A stretch of 64,000 bases of DNA from Pieris napi (GCF_905475465.1 NC_062239.1:10974001-11038000); one strand, 5' to 3'. Counted from the stretch's first letter, positions 33,119-46,150 are shown. The notes: generated by a model not told the origin, from the sequence alone. Translations and numbers: made by a program.

Positions 33119-33393
33119 GAGGAGTGTTGGCCTAGTGGCTTCAGCGTGCGACTCTCATCCCTGAGGTTGTAGGTTCTATCTCCGGCTGTGCCCATTGGAC
33201 TTTCTTCCTATGTGCATTTAACATTTGCTCGAACGGTGAAGGAAACCGACATGTCTTAGACCCAAAAAGTCAAAGACGTGTGTCAGGCACTGGAGGCTGA
33301 TCACTTACTATTAGATTTAAAAATGATATTTAAACAGGTTCAGAAATCTGAGGTCAAGACCTAAAGAGGTTGTAGCGACACTGATATTTTTTT
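33119..33393 (+). mobile_element. SINE-A copy with 9-bp target-site duplication
   Basis: Head GGAGTGTTGGCCTAGTGGCT, end GGTTGTAGCGACACTGATAT with a T-run tail. ATAACTCGA occurs at 33110-33118 and 33394-33402, a convincing target-site duplication. It defines the boundaries of the family. Confidence 0.88.
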
Positions 33394-33402
33394 ATAACTC
33401 GA

Positions 33403-34575
33403 AGAAGGCTTAGGCCTCAAAAGAGGAGAACATTCAGACTACATCATAGGATTCTCAAACCCTTAGTAAATATACTAAATATCACTTAAAACATTTAGTA
33501 GTACCAATCAATACAATCAAGAAAAACTATATGCATTTTACAGTCGAAGATATCCTTTAAGGAATTTTTCCATATCATTAAATTTCGGTGTAACCGCATT
33601 CCGGAACACTTCATTCTGTTTATCTTTCATATAACGTTCACTTTACGAGATCGTAAAGCAGCCATCCATTTCGTAGCTCTCCACTGGTTTATGACCACAC
33701 ATACTACGAATTTAAGTATATTTTTATTCCTTCAACAATCAAAAGCAATTTCTTGTAAAATTAAAAGTTCGTGGTTTATTTGCTAAGAAGATGTTTGGCA
33801 AGATCTTTTACATTATTAAAGAACTTCGTGCTCAGAAACTAACAATAGATTTGTACCCAATTTCGATTTAGTATAAATATCCGTAGCGCTGATTTCGTAA
33901 GCTTCGGATCGCGTTATACAAAAACTGAATGTTTAAGTCGGTGTTGCGCTGAGCTCGGAGATTTAATACGTTTCGTTTATTGGTACGAGAAATGGGAGTT
34001 TAGAAAGACAGTCTTCTCAGAGCTTCTCTTTTATCTAAACTTTATAATAATAATAATAATTTATTTTTTTGCAAGAATATGGTAGGTACAAAATGTTTAG
34101 GTGATACAATCATAAATCGTTCGCATATTCTGCCACACACGATGGCGCGCAAATTTGTCTTAAAGTATTTCACATTATTATTCAAAGTCAATTCTTTGTG
34201 TGCATCTTGCATCATCTTCAGCGAAGACTTTTTGAAGGTCCTATGTTGTTAAAAAATTATAATAAAAATAAAAATTCATATAGAATTTTTAAATTACAGA
34301 AAAATATTTAACAATAAAAAAAATACATAATCGACTTTTTATATAACAATACTTAATATTTATTTAAATAACAATCTTGAACTTTATTATTAATAATTTT
34401 CTCAACTAAAACCAATAACTAACCTTAAAATATAATAACTAAATATATCATTAAAAGGAGTCCCTTTAAATATAATATAAAAAGCGTTTTTTGCAGTTAA
34501 GCTTAGTTACTAAAGTAAAATAATATTTATTATACTTATTCTATCAACAAACGGTTTTTTATTTATTTACAGATT
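33403..34575. other. No gene; (ATA)n and tail-type repeats
   Basis: 34050-34180 shares TTCGCATATTCTGCCACAC with 34780-34870, so both are pieces of one repeat. 34455-34475 (TTAAAAGGAGTCCCTTTA) recurs at 41930-41947. Otherwise AT-rich. Confidence 0.5.
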
Positions 34576-34682
34576 TTCCCTTGACAAAAGCTTCGTCTAA
34601 ATTTTTCGAATCGTGGCGTTCTCTAGCGGTTTGAATCCACTTTGGACCCGCTGCCTTTTTATATCGCCCTCCCATCTTCCTA
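34576..34682 (-). pseudogene. RTE-type LINE tail fragment
   Basis: The minus frame reads MGGRYKKAAGPKWIQTARER, then LDEAFVKG. The AGPKWIQTARER...LDEAF pattern fits the end of RTE-type LINE proteins (aG..W...A.dR..w..l.EAf). It is too short to be functional. Confidence 0.55.
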
Positions 34683-34874
34683 TCTACTTAAAAAATTATT
34701 CGTGACACAATAAATGTCAAAAGTTAGAATATTTGAATCATACGCTCTTAATATTATCATAATTGTTTTTTTTTAAATTTATTTGCAAGAATATAGTACA
34801 AAATTATGGTGGTACAATCTAAAGTTCGCATATTCTGCCACACATGCATGCAAATTTTTCTTAAAAGGATTTTG

Positions 34875-35202
34875 ACGTGATAACGTCTTTAAAATCGTTT
34901 TAGTCGGGTGACATGTTCAGAAACTTGTGTCACACCAAAACCTCACGAGCGCGATCGCAGGTATAACGAGAGAGAGACGGACCGATCTCCCGTCTCATCT
35001 CGAGCGCTGCCAGTCATTCCGTGAATGTATGAAGAAAAATTTATATCATAGTCGAATAAGTAAACTTGTCATTTTACACCCGAAATTTATCATCAAAAGT
35101 GTGAATAAAACGATAGATGTAATTTAAAATTTGAAAAAATTGTTATCTTCATTAATTCCTTACTTCCCAAAAACTTATATCACCAATAAGACGTTATCAC
35201 GT
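34875..35202. mobile_element. MITE with 15-bp inverted ends (ACGTGATAACGTCTT)
   Basis: ACGTGATAACGTCTT at 34875-34889 is exactly inverted at 35188-35202. The 328-bp body has a GC-richer centre around GAGAGAGACGGACCGATCTC. The short frame inside shows no transposase similarity. Confidence 0.7.
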
Positions 35203-38061
35203 AAACATCTCGATCGTAAACCTATTTTACAAACAACCAATATTTTTTTTGTTATAATTTAATAACTTGTATATACAAAATACTGAAGCTATAATTAATA
35301 ATAATTTTATTGGTTACTTAATTAGTTAATTAGCTACCAGATATAAGTCTCCTTTATTATACCTATAGTGATGCTAATTTCTGATGTGAATTCAGGAAAC
35401 CAACAAAAAAATTACCCTGTATGTTCTAGACAGAGTAAAGTACACTTATGTATAAGATTTTCAGGTGTACCTACCAATCGATTGCCCACTACAATACTTT
35501 TGGCATGAAAAAAGAAAATAGTTCAGTCAACGGCTTTTGTCTAATGACATGTATACATGATACAATCCATCTTTCAGTTGGGCCTCACAGGACCAAACGA
35601 AACGTAATGTTTCACGTTAACGATTGTGCGCTTCGTCGTAACATGATTGGTCAACAGCATGTCTAGTCAAATACGCGTGGACTCTTTCAGCCAATCACAA
35701 TTGGACGCAACATTTTGTCTCGAACTTTTGCATTCTCGTAACCAGAACCTTGTTAAATAATTAATGCACATCAAAAGGGCACCTTATAGACATATTGAGT
35801 ATATATAGATACAAAATTTGTATACCTGCCCTAGTTTCGCGAAAGTTCTGAATACCTGTTATTGCTATGCCAATATACCTAGCAAGAGTTTCTAAAGCTG
35901 ACGCTGACGTCACTAATTTAACTTTTCCATTCGTATGTTAAACTAGTATTTACTTTTAAGAGGGAAAACGATAAAAGCAAATAAACTAATAAAACAGTAT
36001 AGCAAAAGTTTAAATACAATATAGATTTCATAATTAACAAGTGGTACGTTCAATGAAAAGTAACGCTCAGGTGTTATGTTATTGTTTATAATTACTAGCG
36101 GCATTTATTTTTTAAACATTCATTTTCTATTAGTGTGGAACACAGTACAGGGTCAGTCTATACCAAGCAACATAAGAGTAGAACTCAAGTCGAGACTTAA
36201 CGCTAAGTAATAGTTCTGTCGTGTCAAACTTGACTCCCGTTTGTCAAGACGTATAAGATTTAGAAGAAGAATATATCGCGAAGTCTAGACTCTGATTCTG
36301 GGATAAAGAGACACAAAAACTATACAACTCTACTGTACTCACACGACCAATTTCACCATTAAACATAGCACACATTTTCTTAGACATAAACTAGTATTAT
36401 AGATGGAACACGGATTTGGAATCCATTAGAAGAGTACCAAAGATGCTGTAATATTAATATATCGGTGTATAAAATAAACGAGATCTAATATTGTTAACAC
36501 AGTGTAAGTAAAAACTCTGTGTCAATATACATTTTTAAAAGCCTGGAAATATTAAAAGAGAAAATTCCTAAAAGATTTTCTTTTGAACGTCCGAGGTTTT
36601 CGAACAAAGGCGATGTTTCCCTCGGACAGTTTTTCCCAATAACAGCGAGCTATTAAAAGCCGACATTATCCCATACTGCTATTCAAGGTACGCGTAACTA
36701 CTTGCAATGAAATGTAAAAATGAATTCAGGTAAGATAAAGGAACATCTACTGAATGTTACGATAATTATCACTTTATATATTATGAATCCTTTGGAAAAT
36801 CAATACCATTTATAAATAGTTATTTTTCTCCTTATTTCGTGAATGTTATAAGTATATATTATTTTTATATATATAGTAGGTATGTATACATAGATAAAAG
36901 TAAATTAAGTAAAAAATAGGCATTATTAATATTTTTATGAACCGTCGTATACGCGTAAAACTTAGATAAAAACTATGACTTAATAATTATTTCTATCAAT
37001 GAAATTAGGTTTTTAAATGTACTGAAATTGCCTTAGAAAAGTCGACGCAACTTTGCTACTACGATTCTAAAAGGCGCTTCTGAAAATATAATATAAATAA
37101 TATTACCAGCAAAGTCGATATTATAAGTTACTAGACATTCAGTTCCCTCCACCACAAATTTAAAGCTCTCAATAGCTACAATTGTATCCAATAGAGGCGC
37201 TGTATGACTTGTACCTCAATTTAGAGCTACATAACAAAACATAAAACAACTAAAACAAAAACAGTTATTTTTGTTTTGTGTACAAAAAAATATATCAATT
37301 AATTAAAAAACAATTTGCATTACCTAGTATAAGAATTAATATATTAGTTTAGGTACATAGAACTGTCCAAACCAGACTAAATTCATTATAACTTTTCACC
37401 CTCAACACTCTATTTCGAATCTACAAACAGAATTTAAAAACTTATAGATTCTTACAGCTTATTTTTCGGTACGACAAAGCTGAATGTATCCGTACACCTG
37501 GTGGACGATACTGGTAGCCTCAGAGCGCCAGTACTTACCAATAGCGATTTCAATAAAGAGTGTGTACCACACGATCCCAGTATATCAAAATATGGTTACA
37601 GAAAATCAATTATTGTCTATTGGAAGTTACAGAATATCGGTGTAATCCTTTTCTCGTGCAACGTATACCATGAAATGCCAGCATGAAACCTACAGCCATT
37701 TGGAACATTTTAGTTTTACAGTAATTACAGCTTAAGTTAAGACTCTACGTCTCATATTAATCATGATTATAAAATATAGAATGTCTGGAATTGACGAATT
37801 GACTACATAAAAGGGCTGCGTCGACGGCACCATTTTAATTTATTTAGTTTATTGTATTAGATATGGCAACACTGAAAGGGGCTTTTCTAGGCTTAATTAT
37901 GTTATAAACGTAGCAACATAGCAACTTAAGTAATATTATAACTCTCAATAACAGTTTACAAGGATTTTTCTGTCCGAAATAATTATTTTTATTAAAATAT
38001 TACCCGCGACAATAAACTGCACTAATTTCTACAGTTTGACGTGTGTACTAAAGGCGTAATA
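35203..38061. other. No gene recognised
   Basis: AT-rich. 36188-36240 contains GTCGAGACTTAACGCTAAGT, found inverted near 50055-50075, so it is part of another repeat. The short frames at 35448 and 37501 have no recognisable domain. Confidence 0.5.
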
Positions 38062-38338
38062 ACAGTGGCGCTACAACCTTTTCAGGTCTGGGCCTCAGAC
38101 TTCCGTATCTGTTTTATGATCATTTGTGAATTTAATAGGCAAGTAGGATCAGCCTCCTGTGGCTGACACACGCTGTTGACGTTTTGGGTTTAAGGCAAGC
38201 CGGTTTGCTCACGATGTTTTCTTCGCCGTTCGAGCAAATTTTAAACGTGCACATAAAAGAAAGTACATTGGTGCTGTGATCGAACCTACTACCTCAGGGA
38301 TGAGAGTCACACGCTGGAGCCACTAGGCCAACACTGTT
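38062..38338 (-). mobile_element. SINE-A copy, minus orientation
   Basis: Nearly full-length: CAGTGGCGCTACAACCTTTT at the left, the ATCGAACCTACTACCTCAGG box B region, and CACTAGGCCAACACTGTTCT at the head end. Confidence 0.88.
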
Positions 38339-39105
38339 CTTTCTTATTTTCACCATATATAGCTATATTTTATTGCTGTATTAAAGGTGTATTGGACAGA
38401 AATCTACAGAACATACTATATACTAACCGTAATTATGTTGAGTTGAAAAAAGCCTAATTAATTTTATAATTACCATCATAATACTTTTATTGTTCTTTAT
38501 CACCCAACCTGTGTTTTAACCTATTTTTAAGGCTGTAACTGAAAAAAGTTAGGTTTAAAGTTAATAAATAAAGTGTCAACGCGGTTTTATTAACACGCGA
38601 ACGCTGTTTTGTATGAAGTAATTTATCACCTAGTTTAAACTTGGTTCAACACGCAAGCTTAACTAGGGCGGGTTAGGTTCTTTGCGTATAAACCCAAGGC
38701 TCGGGATTCAATCCGTGGCGAAATAATTCACGCAAAAGGCCTTGTCTTCAAGATACTGACACGGAAATGTGGAAATTTAGAGTTGGTTATAATTGTGGTT
38801 AGATATACTATTTATTAGTTATTTAAGCTACTTGAAATCAATAATATATATTTCGCCAACAACTATATGCCAAGCGCGTTAACTCTGTTTACAAGTAGAT
38901 CATATTTCAGTAGAATTTTTTCAACCATTTCAAAAAACAAAGTATTTGATTTCAGAAAAAGTGTCAAGAAACTCTTACAAATTCTCTATAATAAAGTGTT
39001 TTGTTTTACAAGATGTGTACGGATCCTGTGTCATCAGGGTGCTTTATAATAGAGGATTTTATTTTTACGCTATATTAACCATTCGCGTACAACAATATTC
39101 ATAAG
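38339..39105. other. No gene recognised
   Basis: AT-rich. Around 38660-38730 there is a tRNA-like GGGATTCAATCCG, but no box A or cloverleaf, so I do not call a tRNA or SINE. Confidence 0.5.
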
Positions 39106-39282
39106 TGAAATAATGAAATGTTAATTGATATGTAACGAAAGAACGCAATGGAACACTTGAAGTACCTACGTCTGGCTATACTCTCGGGGCGTAACTCCGA
39201 CGATTTAGGAAATCGCCACGCTTATAAAACTAAAAAAGCCTGAGTGAGCGAAATGTACCGCCTTGGCTCGTACAAGATGCTT
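39106..39282 (+). repeat. Interspersed repeat, copy 2 (GTCTGGCTATACTCTCGGGG)
   Basis: Partner of 8330-8502. A palindromic (AAT)n(ATT)n microsatellite follows at 39305-39340. Confidence 0.65.
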
Positions 39283-41171
39283 GTAATCTGCAACCATAAC
39301 ACCATAATAATAATAATAATTATTATTATTATTATCATTACTTACTCCACATTATTATTAAAGCAATGAATCATAACAAAATAACATTAACAACAGCGTA
39401 TAGCCTCTAAGAGAATTGAGAAAGGAAACTTCCGAATGTCAAAATCTAATATTTTTGACGTAGGGAGTCTTAGTTCTTAGTTTGCAAAACAAAAAACATT
39501 ATCAAGGAACTTCTCTAAGAACCCTTTGAAGCAGAGAAAATCCCTTATTCGATTGATATAAATTCTTAAGTACTTAATCTTCAAACTCGTAGAGTTTAAT
39601 TAAATTTAAATTACTAGATCTAACTCATTTCTGTTTGTCTTTTAACTGAGCGAGAATTTCTAATAACAATTTGAGATGTTTACGCCATCTTGCTTATGTC
39701 CGTTGTCATTCACGATTGTCAATACGTCATTTGTAGCTGAATTAGTAAAATTGGTAAGTTACAAAATATATGTTTACTAATAACTTTAGGTTATTAAACT
39801 AAAATAATAAACAGAATATTAAATTATTGTTAATTCATAATAACATGTATTACGACAAAATCGAATTACCTGTCAGCAGTATCAATCAAATCAAAATACG
39901 TTTATTCAATTTAGATGCTTCTTAGAGAATGCTTATGAATGTCAACAACGTTTACAAAATTCACGAAAGAGCAGGACTACGCCATCCGTTCGCAAAACTA
40001 CCAGGAGGCCTTGTTCTGAGAAGAACGGGCAAGAAACTCAGCAAGTTTTGCCCTCCCTTTACATTACAATTATTCAAAGGAAAATGTCATAAACCACAAC
40101 GTCATTAAAGTTACATAACTAAAAAAAATAAAAATCTGTTCTGTGATTTACCACATTCACCATTACACACATATTCATAACACTTCAAAGATAACAAATC
40201 AAATTATAAGAATATAATTAGAACTATTGTCAAGTTTTTATCTTCCAGGTAGTCATTGACTGTCTAGTAACCTTTATCAACTAAGACTCTTGTATTTAGA
40301 ATATGATACAAAAAGAAACAGAATTTTTTCCATCCAAATGGCAGTTGCCCGATCCGTACAGAGGGTTTTGTAATACAATATAGTTTTCGGGATATATACC
40401 CAGTATGCCCTAAGGCTCCGACTTGGGAAACCCACGCCCCACAGGGTGGCAATTTAATTGGTGGCTATTCGAAATTTTATTAAAATTATTGGGGGTATGA
40501 ATTCATGATATGTTCTAAAAATTAACTTACTTAACTAACAATGTCTCAGTAATTTCATCCTAAAAACTACCATTTAAGTTTCTTAAGTGAACAATTAAGT
40601 TTTTATAAATATTAAAAATTATCTATGTTACATTGGGGCATAAGAATTTTAGAAAAGCTATGATTGGTCTTGGCGTAAAAAGGTTGGGAAACACTGCCTT
40701 AGAACCAAAAATCGTCGGCGTGAGTGACACCTTATTAAGAAGAAAATATCAAGAAACAACACCAAGGGTTGTAGCGCCATGTTTTCATATTAATTACGTG
40801 TCAAACTCAAAATATCTTTATTCATATAGGTAAACAAGTACACTTATGAACGTCAAAAATAAGTTAAATGAATTAATAAATAAGTTAAATTAATAATAAA
40901 ATATAAACAGTTGTCGTTAGTCGTTTATCTTCTTATAAAACCAAAATTACAAAGCAAAGTTTAACGGTATTTACTTAACGCAAAATACAATTAAAACTGG
41001 AATAGGAGAATATGGAACGCAATGTGTGAGGAGATTCCTATCGTATTGCGGGACCTGGAATCTAGATATTGCATTTTAAGCTCGACTGCAGTTTATAAAG
41101 TCCATTCATATAAAGAGGAATAAAGTATCATTTTATAGTTGCCGTATATATATAGACCAGGGAATGAACTA
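39283..41171. other. No gene; tail-type repeats
   Basis: 39890-40060 holds a common lepidopteran tail (CTACGCCATCCGTTCGCAAA, AAGAACGGGCAAGAAACTCA). 40660-40705 ends GGTTGGGAAACACTG, which resembles a hAT terminus, but no partner end was found. 40800-40870 is a short tail repeat (TCAAAATATCTTTATTCATA). Confidence 0.45.
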
Positions 41172-41495
41172 TCTAATATATAAAATTCTCGTGTCGCGGT
41201 GTTTGTGGTTAAACTCCTCCGAAACGGCTCGACTGATTCTCATGAAATTTTGTGTGCTTATTGGGTATGTCTGAGAATCGAACAACATCTATTTTTTATC
41301 CCCCTAAATGTTAAGGGTACTCCCCCCAAAATATATTTTTTTAATTTTTCGATATTTTTTTCTGTTTTTATTTTTTTATAATAAAACATTAAAAAATACA
41401 TACAACCCCTAACTTTCATTCCTCCACGATGAACCCCTATTTTTTTATTATAAATGATATACATGGCAAAACGACGTTTGCCCGGTCAGCTAGTA
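41172..41495 (+). repeat. Repeat family R-CTAG, copy 2
   Basis: CTAATATATAAAATTCTCGT at the start, CCGAAACGGCTCGACTGATT near it, and GTTTGCCCGGTCAGCTAGTA at the end. Best matched by 55733-56036 in the opposite orientation. Confidence 0.75.
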
Positions 41496-42699
41496 TGATA
41501 TAAATTCCTACTAAAAAATTATACAAGGGGTTATAAATTAATTAAAGTCAATCCAACCCAAAAGTTGACTACTAGTTTGATTTACCAATTGGTAATCCTT
41601 GTGGCTAGACTAACATATACAGCTGGTAGTAACGCCATTGCTCCGATATGGTCCGAACAACACAATTTCATAGGCTAAAATAGAAAAATCTTGTTTGGAT
41701 AGCTTCCATAGTATTTTTTCGCTTTATTAACGCAAAAAAACATTTTTTTAAATAAAAATTCTATATCTCACAAACATATTGTACTACAGTTATCGAATTT
41801 ATATACGTGTCTTTTGAAGGTTAGGGCTAACTAAAAACCATATTGGTTAATATTATTTCAATCAATATACAACAACCAAATTACAGAATATAAACGTTGT
41901 AATACTTAATAATCTTAAAGTATATTATTAAAAGGAGTCCCTTTAGGCAAGGTTCCGAAGATACTGGCAGCGTTTCCCCTTTGAATAGCTAAATTAATTA
42001 TTTGTTAATTACTAGTAGCGTCTATGTGTCAACCTACGATTTTTTCGGCCCCCCAATATGCATTGATGATTTATAACGAACAGACTTTTTGTACACGCCA
42101 TGAAATTTATACTATACTTAGCGCAAGATCTGCAATCAAAAGGATGTCTGAGCCTAAGACATGGCGTTCTTCCATGAACATTCCTTTAAACTGCAAGCAA
42201 GAGTTAAATGCATATGGATAATAAATTATTAGTTGGCCCTACCAAGATTTAGACGCAGCAATTCGGCCTAATAAAATAATTTCTTTAAATATGAGTAGGT
42301 AATTAACCTTTTTTATAGATTACTTTAATTCATAATAGTATATCGTTTGAAATTGTGTTAATTGCCACATTAACACAACAATGTTAGTAGGTTAATCCAT
42401 AATCTATATTAATAGAATTTATTTTTAACTTTTATTTCCTAGGTATTGTTTGTTATGCATAACAGACTAGGTACATAATACAATAACCGATGATTATATC
42501 TCGGTGATTACATAAATCAAGGTAAATCCATACATAAAAAATGCTGATAGATTCTATCTTAAACCTTTTCTGAATTTTTTGTGAAATTAAAACGCTTTTA
42601 TAAGGATGATAAAAGGCAAAGCAATTAATATAAAGTTTTTCACGTTTTGGCGCATTTTAATGTAAATTTTTATCAGCATTTCTATTGTCTATACTAGCA
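41496..42699. other. No gene recognised
   Basis: 41925-41990 is a piece of repeat (AAAAGGAGTCCCTTTAGGCA) shared with 34455. The rest is AT-rich without structure that I can name. Confidence 0.45.
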
Positions 42700-42924
42700 G
42701 TGGTGGCTTTAGCGTGCGACTCCCATTCAGGGGTCGTAGGTTCAAGCTCCGGCTGTGCACCAATGATTTGTCTAAGTGCGTAAATATTTCTAGCTCGTAC
42801 AGTAAAGAAAATAGCATCTCTTAGACCGAAAAAGTTAACAGCGTGTGTCAGCTATTGCCTATTACAAAAAAATCACGATAGAAATACAGAAATATGACGA
42901 AACATGGTTGTAGCGACACTGACG
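42700..42924 (+). mobile_element. SINE-A copy, plus orientation, diverged
   Basis: GCAGTGGTGGCTTTAGCGTG at the head, GGTCGTAGGTTCAAGCTCCG at box B, GGTTGTAGCGACACTGACGG at the end. The middle is shortened. Confidence 0.75.
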
Positions 42925-44029
42925 GGTTACATATTCTGTAATTAAATTTAAAAAAAAAACACAGTTATTAATACAGTATTTACATGATCGTACTTGCACG
43001 TGAACTATTTATGAGAATTAAACTATTAATTCACTTAATTTATTTCACTTTATTCATTTATGATAAACGCTAAATGGGAATGTTCGAGAACACTCCTTGG
43101 TAATAATGTGAAATGGTTGTTGTCGGTAATGTATACTGTATTTTGTGTGCAAAACGGTTGAATGATATTAATTATTTGATTTAATTCTCTAATTAATCCC
43201 AAACTTTTAATAGAAAACAATAATGATACAGGATTACTTTTGGTCATTGTAAAATAAACAATGCCCTCTTCATATTGCGGCGTATTTAATTGTACTCAAC
43301 AACTGACCAGTATGTTAGTTAATTACTATGTAAATTAAGTCATAATATTTGAAACTGAAGATTTTTAAACATATACAATTATATTATTCATAACATATTT
43401 AGATTAGCGCACTGGCGTCAGAACTACAGTTTAGGTAGTTTTTTATATCACGGAAGCTGAGTAGATTTTAACAAATTAAATGAAATCAAAATTCATTTAT
43501 TATTTTAATAACTATATATACTTTAATAAACGAGAATATAAAAGATGAAGGAACTAATCTTTACATTTACTACCAGTCCACAAATTAAGGGGTTCAATGA
43601 ACTGAAACGAAAATATCCCCCACTCTTTTTGACCAAATTTTTCAATTATTGGTTAATAACAGCATCTATACCACTACGCTATACTTGACATATTGACAAT
43701 GAGATAATAATAAAATAACAAACGCTTAACACAGCAGACAAATTAGCTCGCACTTACATTACACTTACAAAATATATATTAAAATAATGTTATTAATTAA
43801 ACCTGACCGTGAAAACTTGTTTCCTGCTTATATTATGTGTCAAATGTCAAAAAGACACAGATTCAAGGCAGCATTAAAGAATCTTTTCGTTTTTTAATTA
43901 CACCAATTGGACTTTTGCTATTGGAATTCTAAGCGATTTCAAAGTAAAAAATTTCAAATGGCGGAAGGAGATACCGGTATTTTGTCCTTAATTACAGAAA
44001 CGACATACATACGGAAGTCAGTTCGACGA
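42925..44029. other. No gene; one tail-type repeat
   Basis: 43485-43645 resembles the LINE-like tail at 28640 (ACTACCAGTCCACAAATTAA, CCCACTCTTTTTGACC). Otherwise AT-rich. Confidence 0.45.
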
Positions 44030-44260
44030 CTCATTGGTCTAGTGGTTAGTACCATGGGTCCCGGGTTCGATCCCCGGCTGAGGCGAACATCGATGTGATG
44101 AGCATTTGGTGTTGTTCTTAGGTCTTGGGTGTTTAAATATGTATTTATATGTATATCTATCTATAATATGTATGAATATCCGTTGCCTAGTACCCATAAC
44201 ACAAGCTTCACCAGCTTAGCATGGGACTAGGTCAATTGGTGTGAATTGTCTCTAAAAAAA
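44030..44260 (+). mobile_element. SINE-B: second tRNA-derived SINE family
   Basis: The head GGTCTAGTGGTTAG (box A-like) and CCGGGTTCGATCCCCGGCTG (box B) are tRNA-like. They are followed by GTGATGAGCATTTGG, an AT-rich TATGTATTTATATG segment and CCATAACACAAGCTTCACCA, then an A-run. The layout matches common lepidopteran SINEs. Only this copy was seen in the window. Confidence 0.8.
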
Positions 44261-44599
44261 AAAAAGTGTGTAAGTAAGACTAAATATGCACACTTTCAGT
44301 GAAGATTTCTATGAATTATAATTTGCTTGCATCGGAGTTTTGTTATGTATTTATATGCTTGGATGTAAATTGGTCTCAAATTAAATCCCACATCAGTAGA
44401 CATAAGAACTAATAAGTCAATCGTAACTTGTATAATTCTTATGTTTCCTTTTACATCACTATTCGCTGTTCATGTATTTGTAAGATCAGCTTTAAGTTTT
44501 TAGTTTGTTATTAATATTTTTTTTGTATTACTTTAGTTTAAGGATTCTGCACTTCTCGCACGCATGTTTCTTTTTTATTTAATTTTTTAAGTTTTTCTC

Positions 44600-44725
44600 T
44601 TAACTAGGGTTGCCTGGAAGAGATCGCTTATTAGCGATAAGGCCGCCCGTTGCATCCCTTATATTTTTTATGTATTGTGTTTCTTTCATTTGCAACGAAC
44701 TGTAAATAAATAAAATAATAATAAT
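44600..44725 (+). mobile_element. LINE 3' untranslated tail
   Basis: GGTTGCCTGGAAGAGATCGC, then TTAGCGATAAGGCCGCC and an AATAAATAAA/AATAAT tail. I remember this as a frequent LINE 3' end in Lepidoptera. A shorter piece lies at 59872-59935 (CTGGAAGAGATCGCTTATCG). Confidence 0.6.
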
Positions 44726-44734
44726 AATCAACAT

Positions 44735-45130
44735 TATTTGACTGAATGTCCTATGACCCCTAGATGGGCCAGAGGGCGTCCACAGCGAGTCTCCATCGCG
44801 TTCGGTCTTAAGCCTCGTATTTCACCTCGCTCCAAGTCTTTCGGGCTCTCTTTGCCTCATCAGTACGACGCCAGGTTTGCCTGGGACGGCCACGCTTAAT
44901 CCTTGCGGGTTCCAATCAAGCCCCTGCTTGAAGATGTAATTGGAATCTCTTCGGAGTGTATGGTCTATCCATTTCCACTCTTGATCTGCTGGCTAATAAG
45001 TGTTTCTCGACTGCGCTCCCAAAGTTATTTGTTAGAGATTTTCGCGGGCTAGTGGATACCCAGAATAGGCCAACCGTTGACGTAGACTTGAAGCAGGTGC
45101 AGTGCCCTGGCCTTCCACGTGTTACAACCA
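44735..45130 (-). pseudogene. LINE ORF2 C-terminal remnant
   Basis: On the minus strand, with frameshifts, it gives LRRDSNYIFKQGLDWNPQG, GRPRQTWRR and KTWSEVKYEA-like blocks, matching the tail of LINE proteins of the RTE/R4 type. It lies tail to tail with the LINE piece at 44600-44725. Confidence 0.6.
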
Positions 45131-45192
45131 CACAGATTTGACGTTGGAATATTTTAACCTTAAGTTGACGCGTTAATTTCCGTGACTGCCAA

Positions 45193-45400
45193 CAGCATTG
45201 CGATTCTGTAACTCACTTTTCGAACTCTCACAGCGGTTTTCACAGCAGCGGTCGCGCTCAAATCAGTCGTAAAGCAGTCATTTTACGATTTGGCGTTCTG
45301 ATAAGGAGGGAAATTGTAGTTTATTGTTTATCAGAGCGCGACCGCCGCTGCGAAAACCGCTGTGAGAGTTCGAAAAGTGAGTTGCAGAATCGCAAGGCTG
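45193..45400. mobile_element. Foldback MITE FB-1, copy 3 (loop inverted, arm deleted)
   Basis: Same ends as copies 1 and 2 (GCGATTCTGTAACTCACTTT and the inverse). The central loop (TTGTAGTTTATTGTTTATCA) is the reverse complement of theirs, and one arm lacks about 40 bp next to the loop. It is therefore inserted in the opposite orientation. Confidence 0.78.
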
Positions 45401-46150
45401 TTAATCTAAATAAAGCGTTTAATCTTCCACGCTTCCATTACAACTCCACGACATCTATGAACATTGTTTTTTTATTAATAAATCAGTAGTGAACGTAAAA
45501 TGAAAGACGAAACGACGGCGCGTTCTGCTTGATTGTGATCTCAAGTCAATACGCTTCTCCAATCAAAACGCGTTGACAAACATGATACGTCCGTTTGACG
45601 AATCAAAAACAAATATATGGTTTCGACTTCCCCCAGTTTTATGAATATGTTCTACGCAGCTACGAAAATCTCCTTAAATTCATGTAGAGATAGCATAACT
45701 CTCATACACCGGGAATGTCAGTCACGACCGAAGGAAAAATAAACAAGAATGTTCTGTATTAATTCATAATGAAATTGAAATTTAAATAAATTTCATGTTA
45801 CATTTTAAATGTTAAAATATCTTCGTCAAAACAATATTTACACATGTATTTGCGAACCGGTAAATCAGGAATTTGATTTTTTCCTTAATAAAAGATCTTG
45901 TCCGGGTCTATTCAGATCTGGTCTTAATTAAGAAGTTCGCCTTAATGTTTTATCTATATTATAGCCTCCATCCGCAACCTTGCCAGCGACTTCTAAAGCC
46001 AAAATGAATCTCAGCAATCTCAATATCTGGTCTTGTGTGGATGTCCAATGTGTTTATTTTATGTTTTACTTTATTTTATTGTAACTGTATAGAGATGTAT
46101 CTGTTTAGTTTCTTTAATAAATAAATCTATTAGTAAGAACCTGACTGCTA
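45401..46150. other. No gene recognised
   Basis: AT-rich sequence; no repeat family that I can match within the window. Confidence 0.45.

Noticed and set aside
38660..38730. tRNA-like GGGATTCAATCCG segment
   Set aside because: No matching box A and no cloverleaf; too weak to call.
40660..40705. hAT-like end GGTTGGGAAACACTG
   Set aside because: No opposite end or target duplication found nearby.
44030..44100. Possible tRNA gene
   Set aside because: Boxes A and B are present, but the acceptor stem does not close and SINE body sequence follows.
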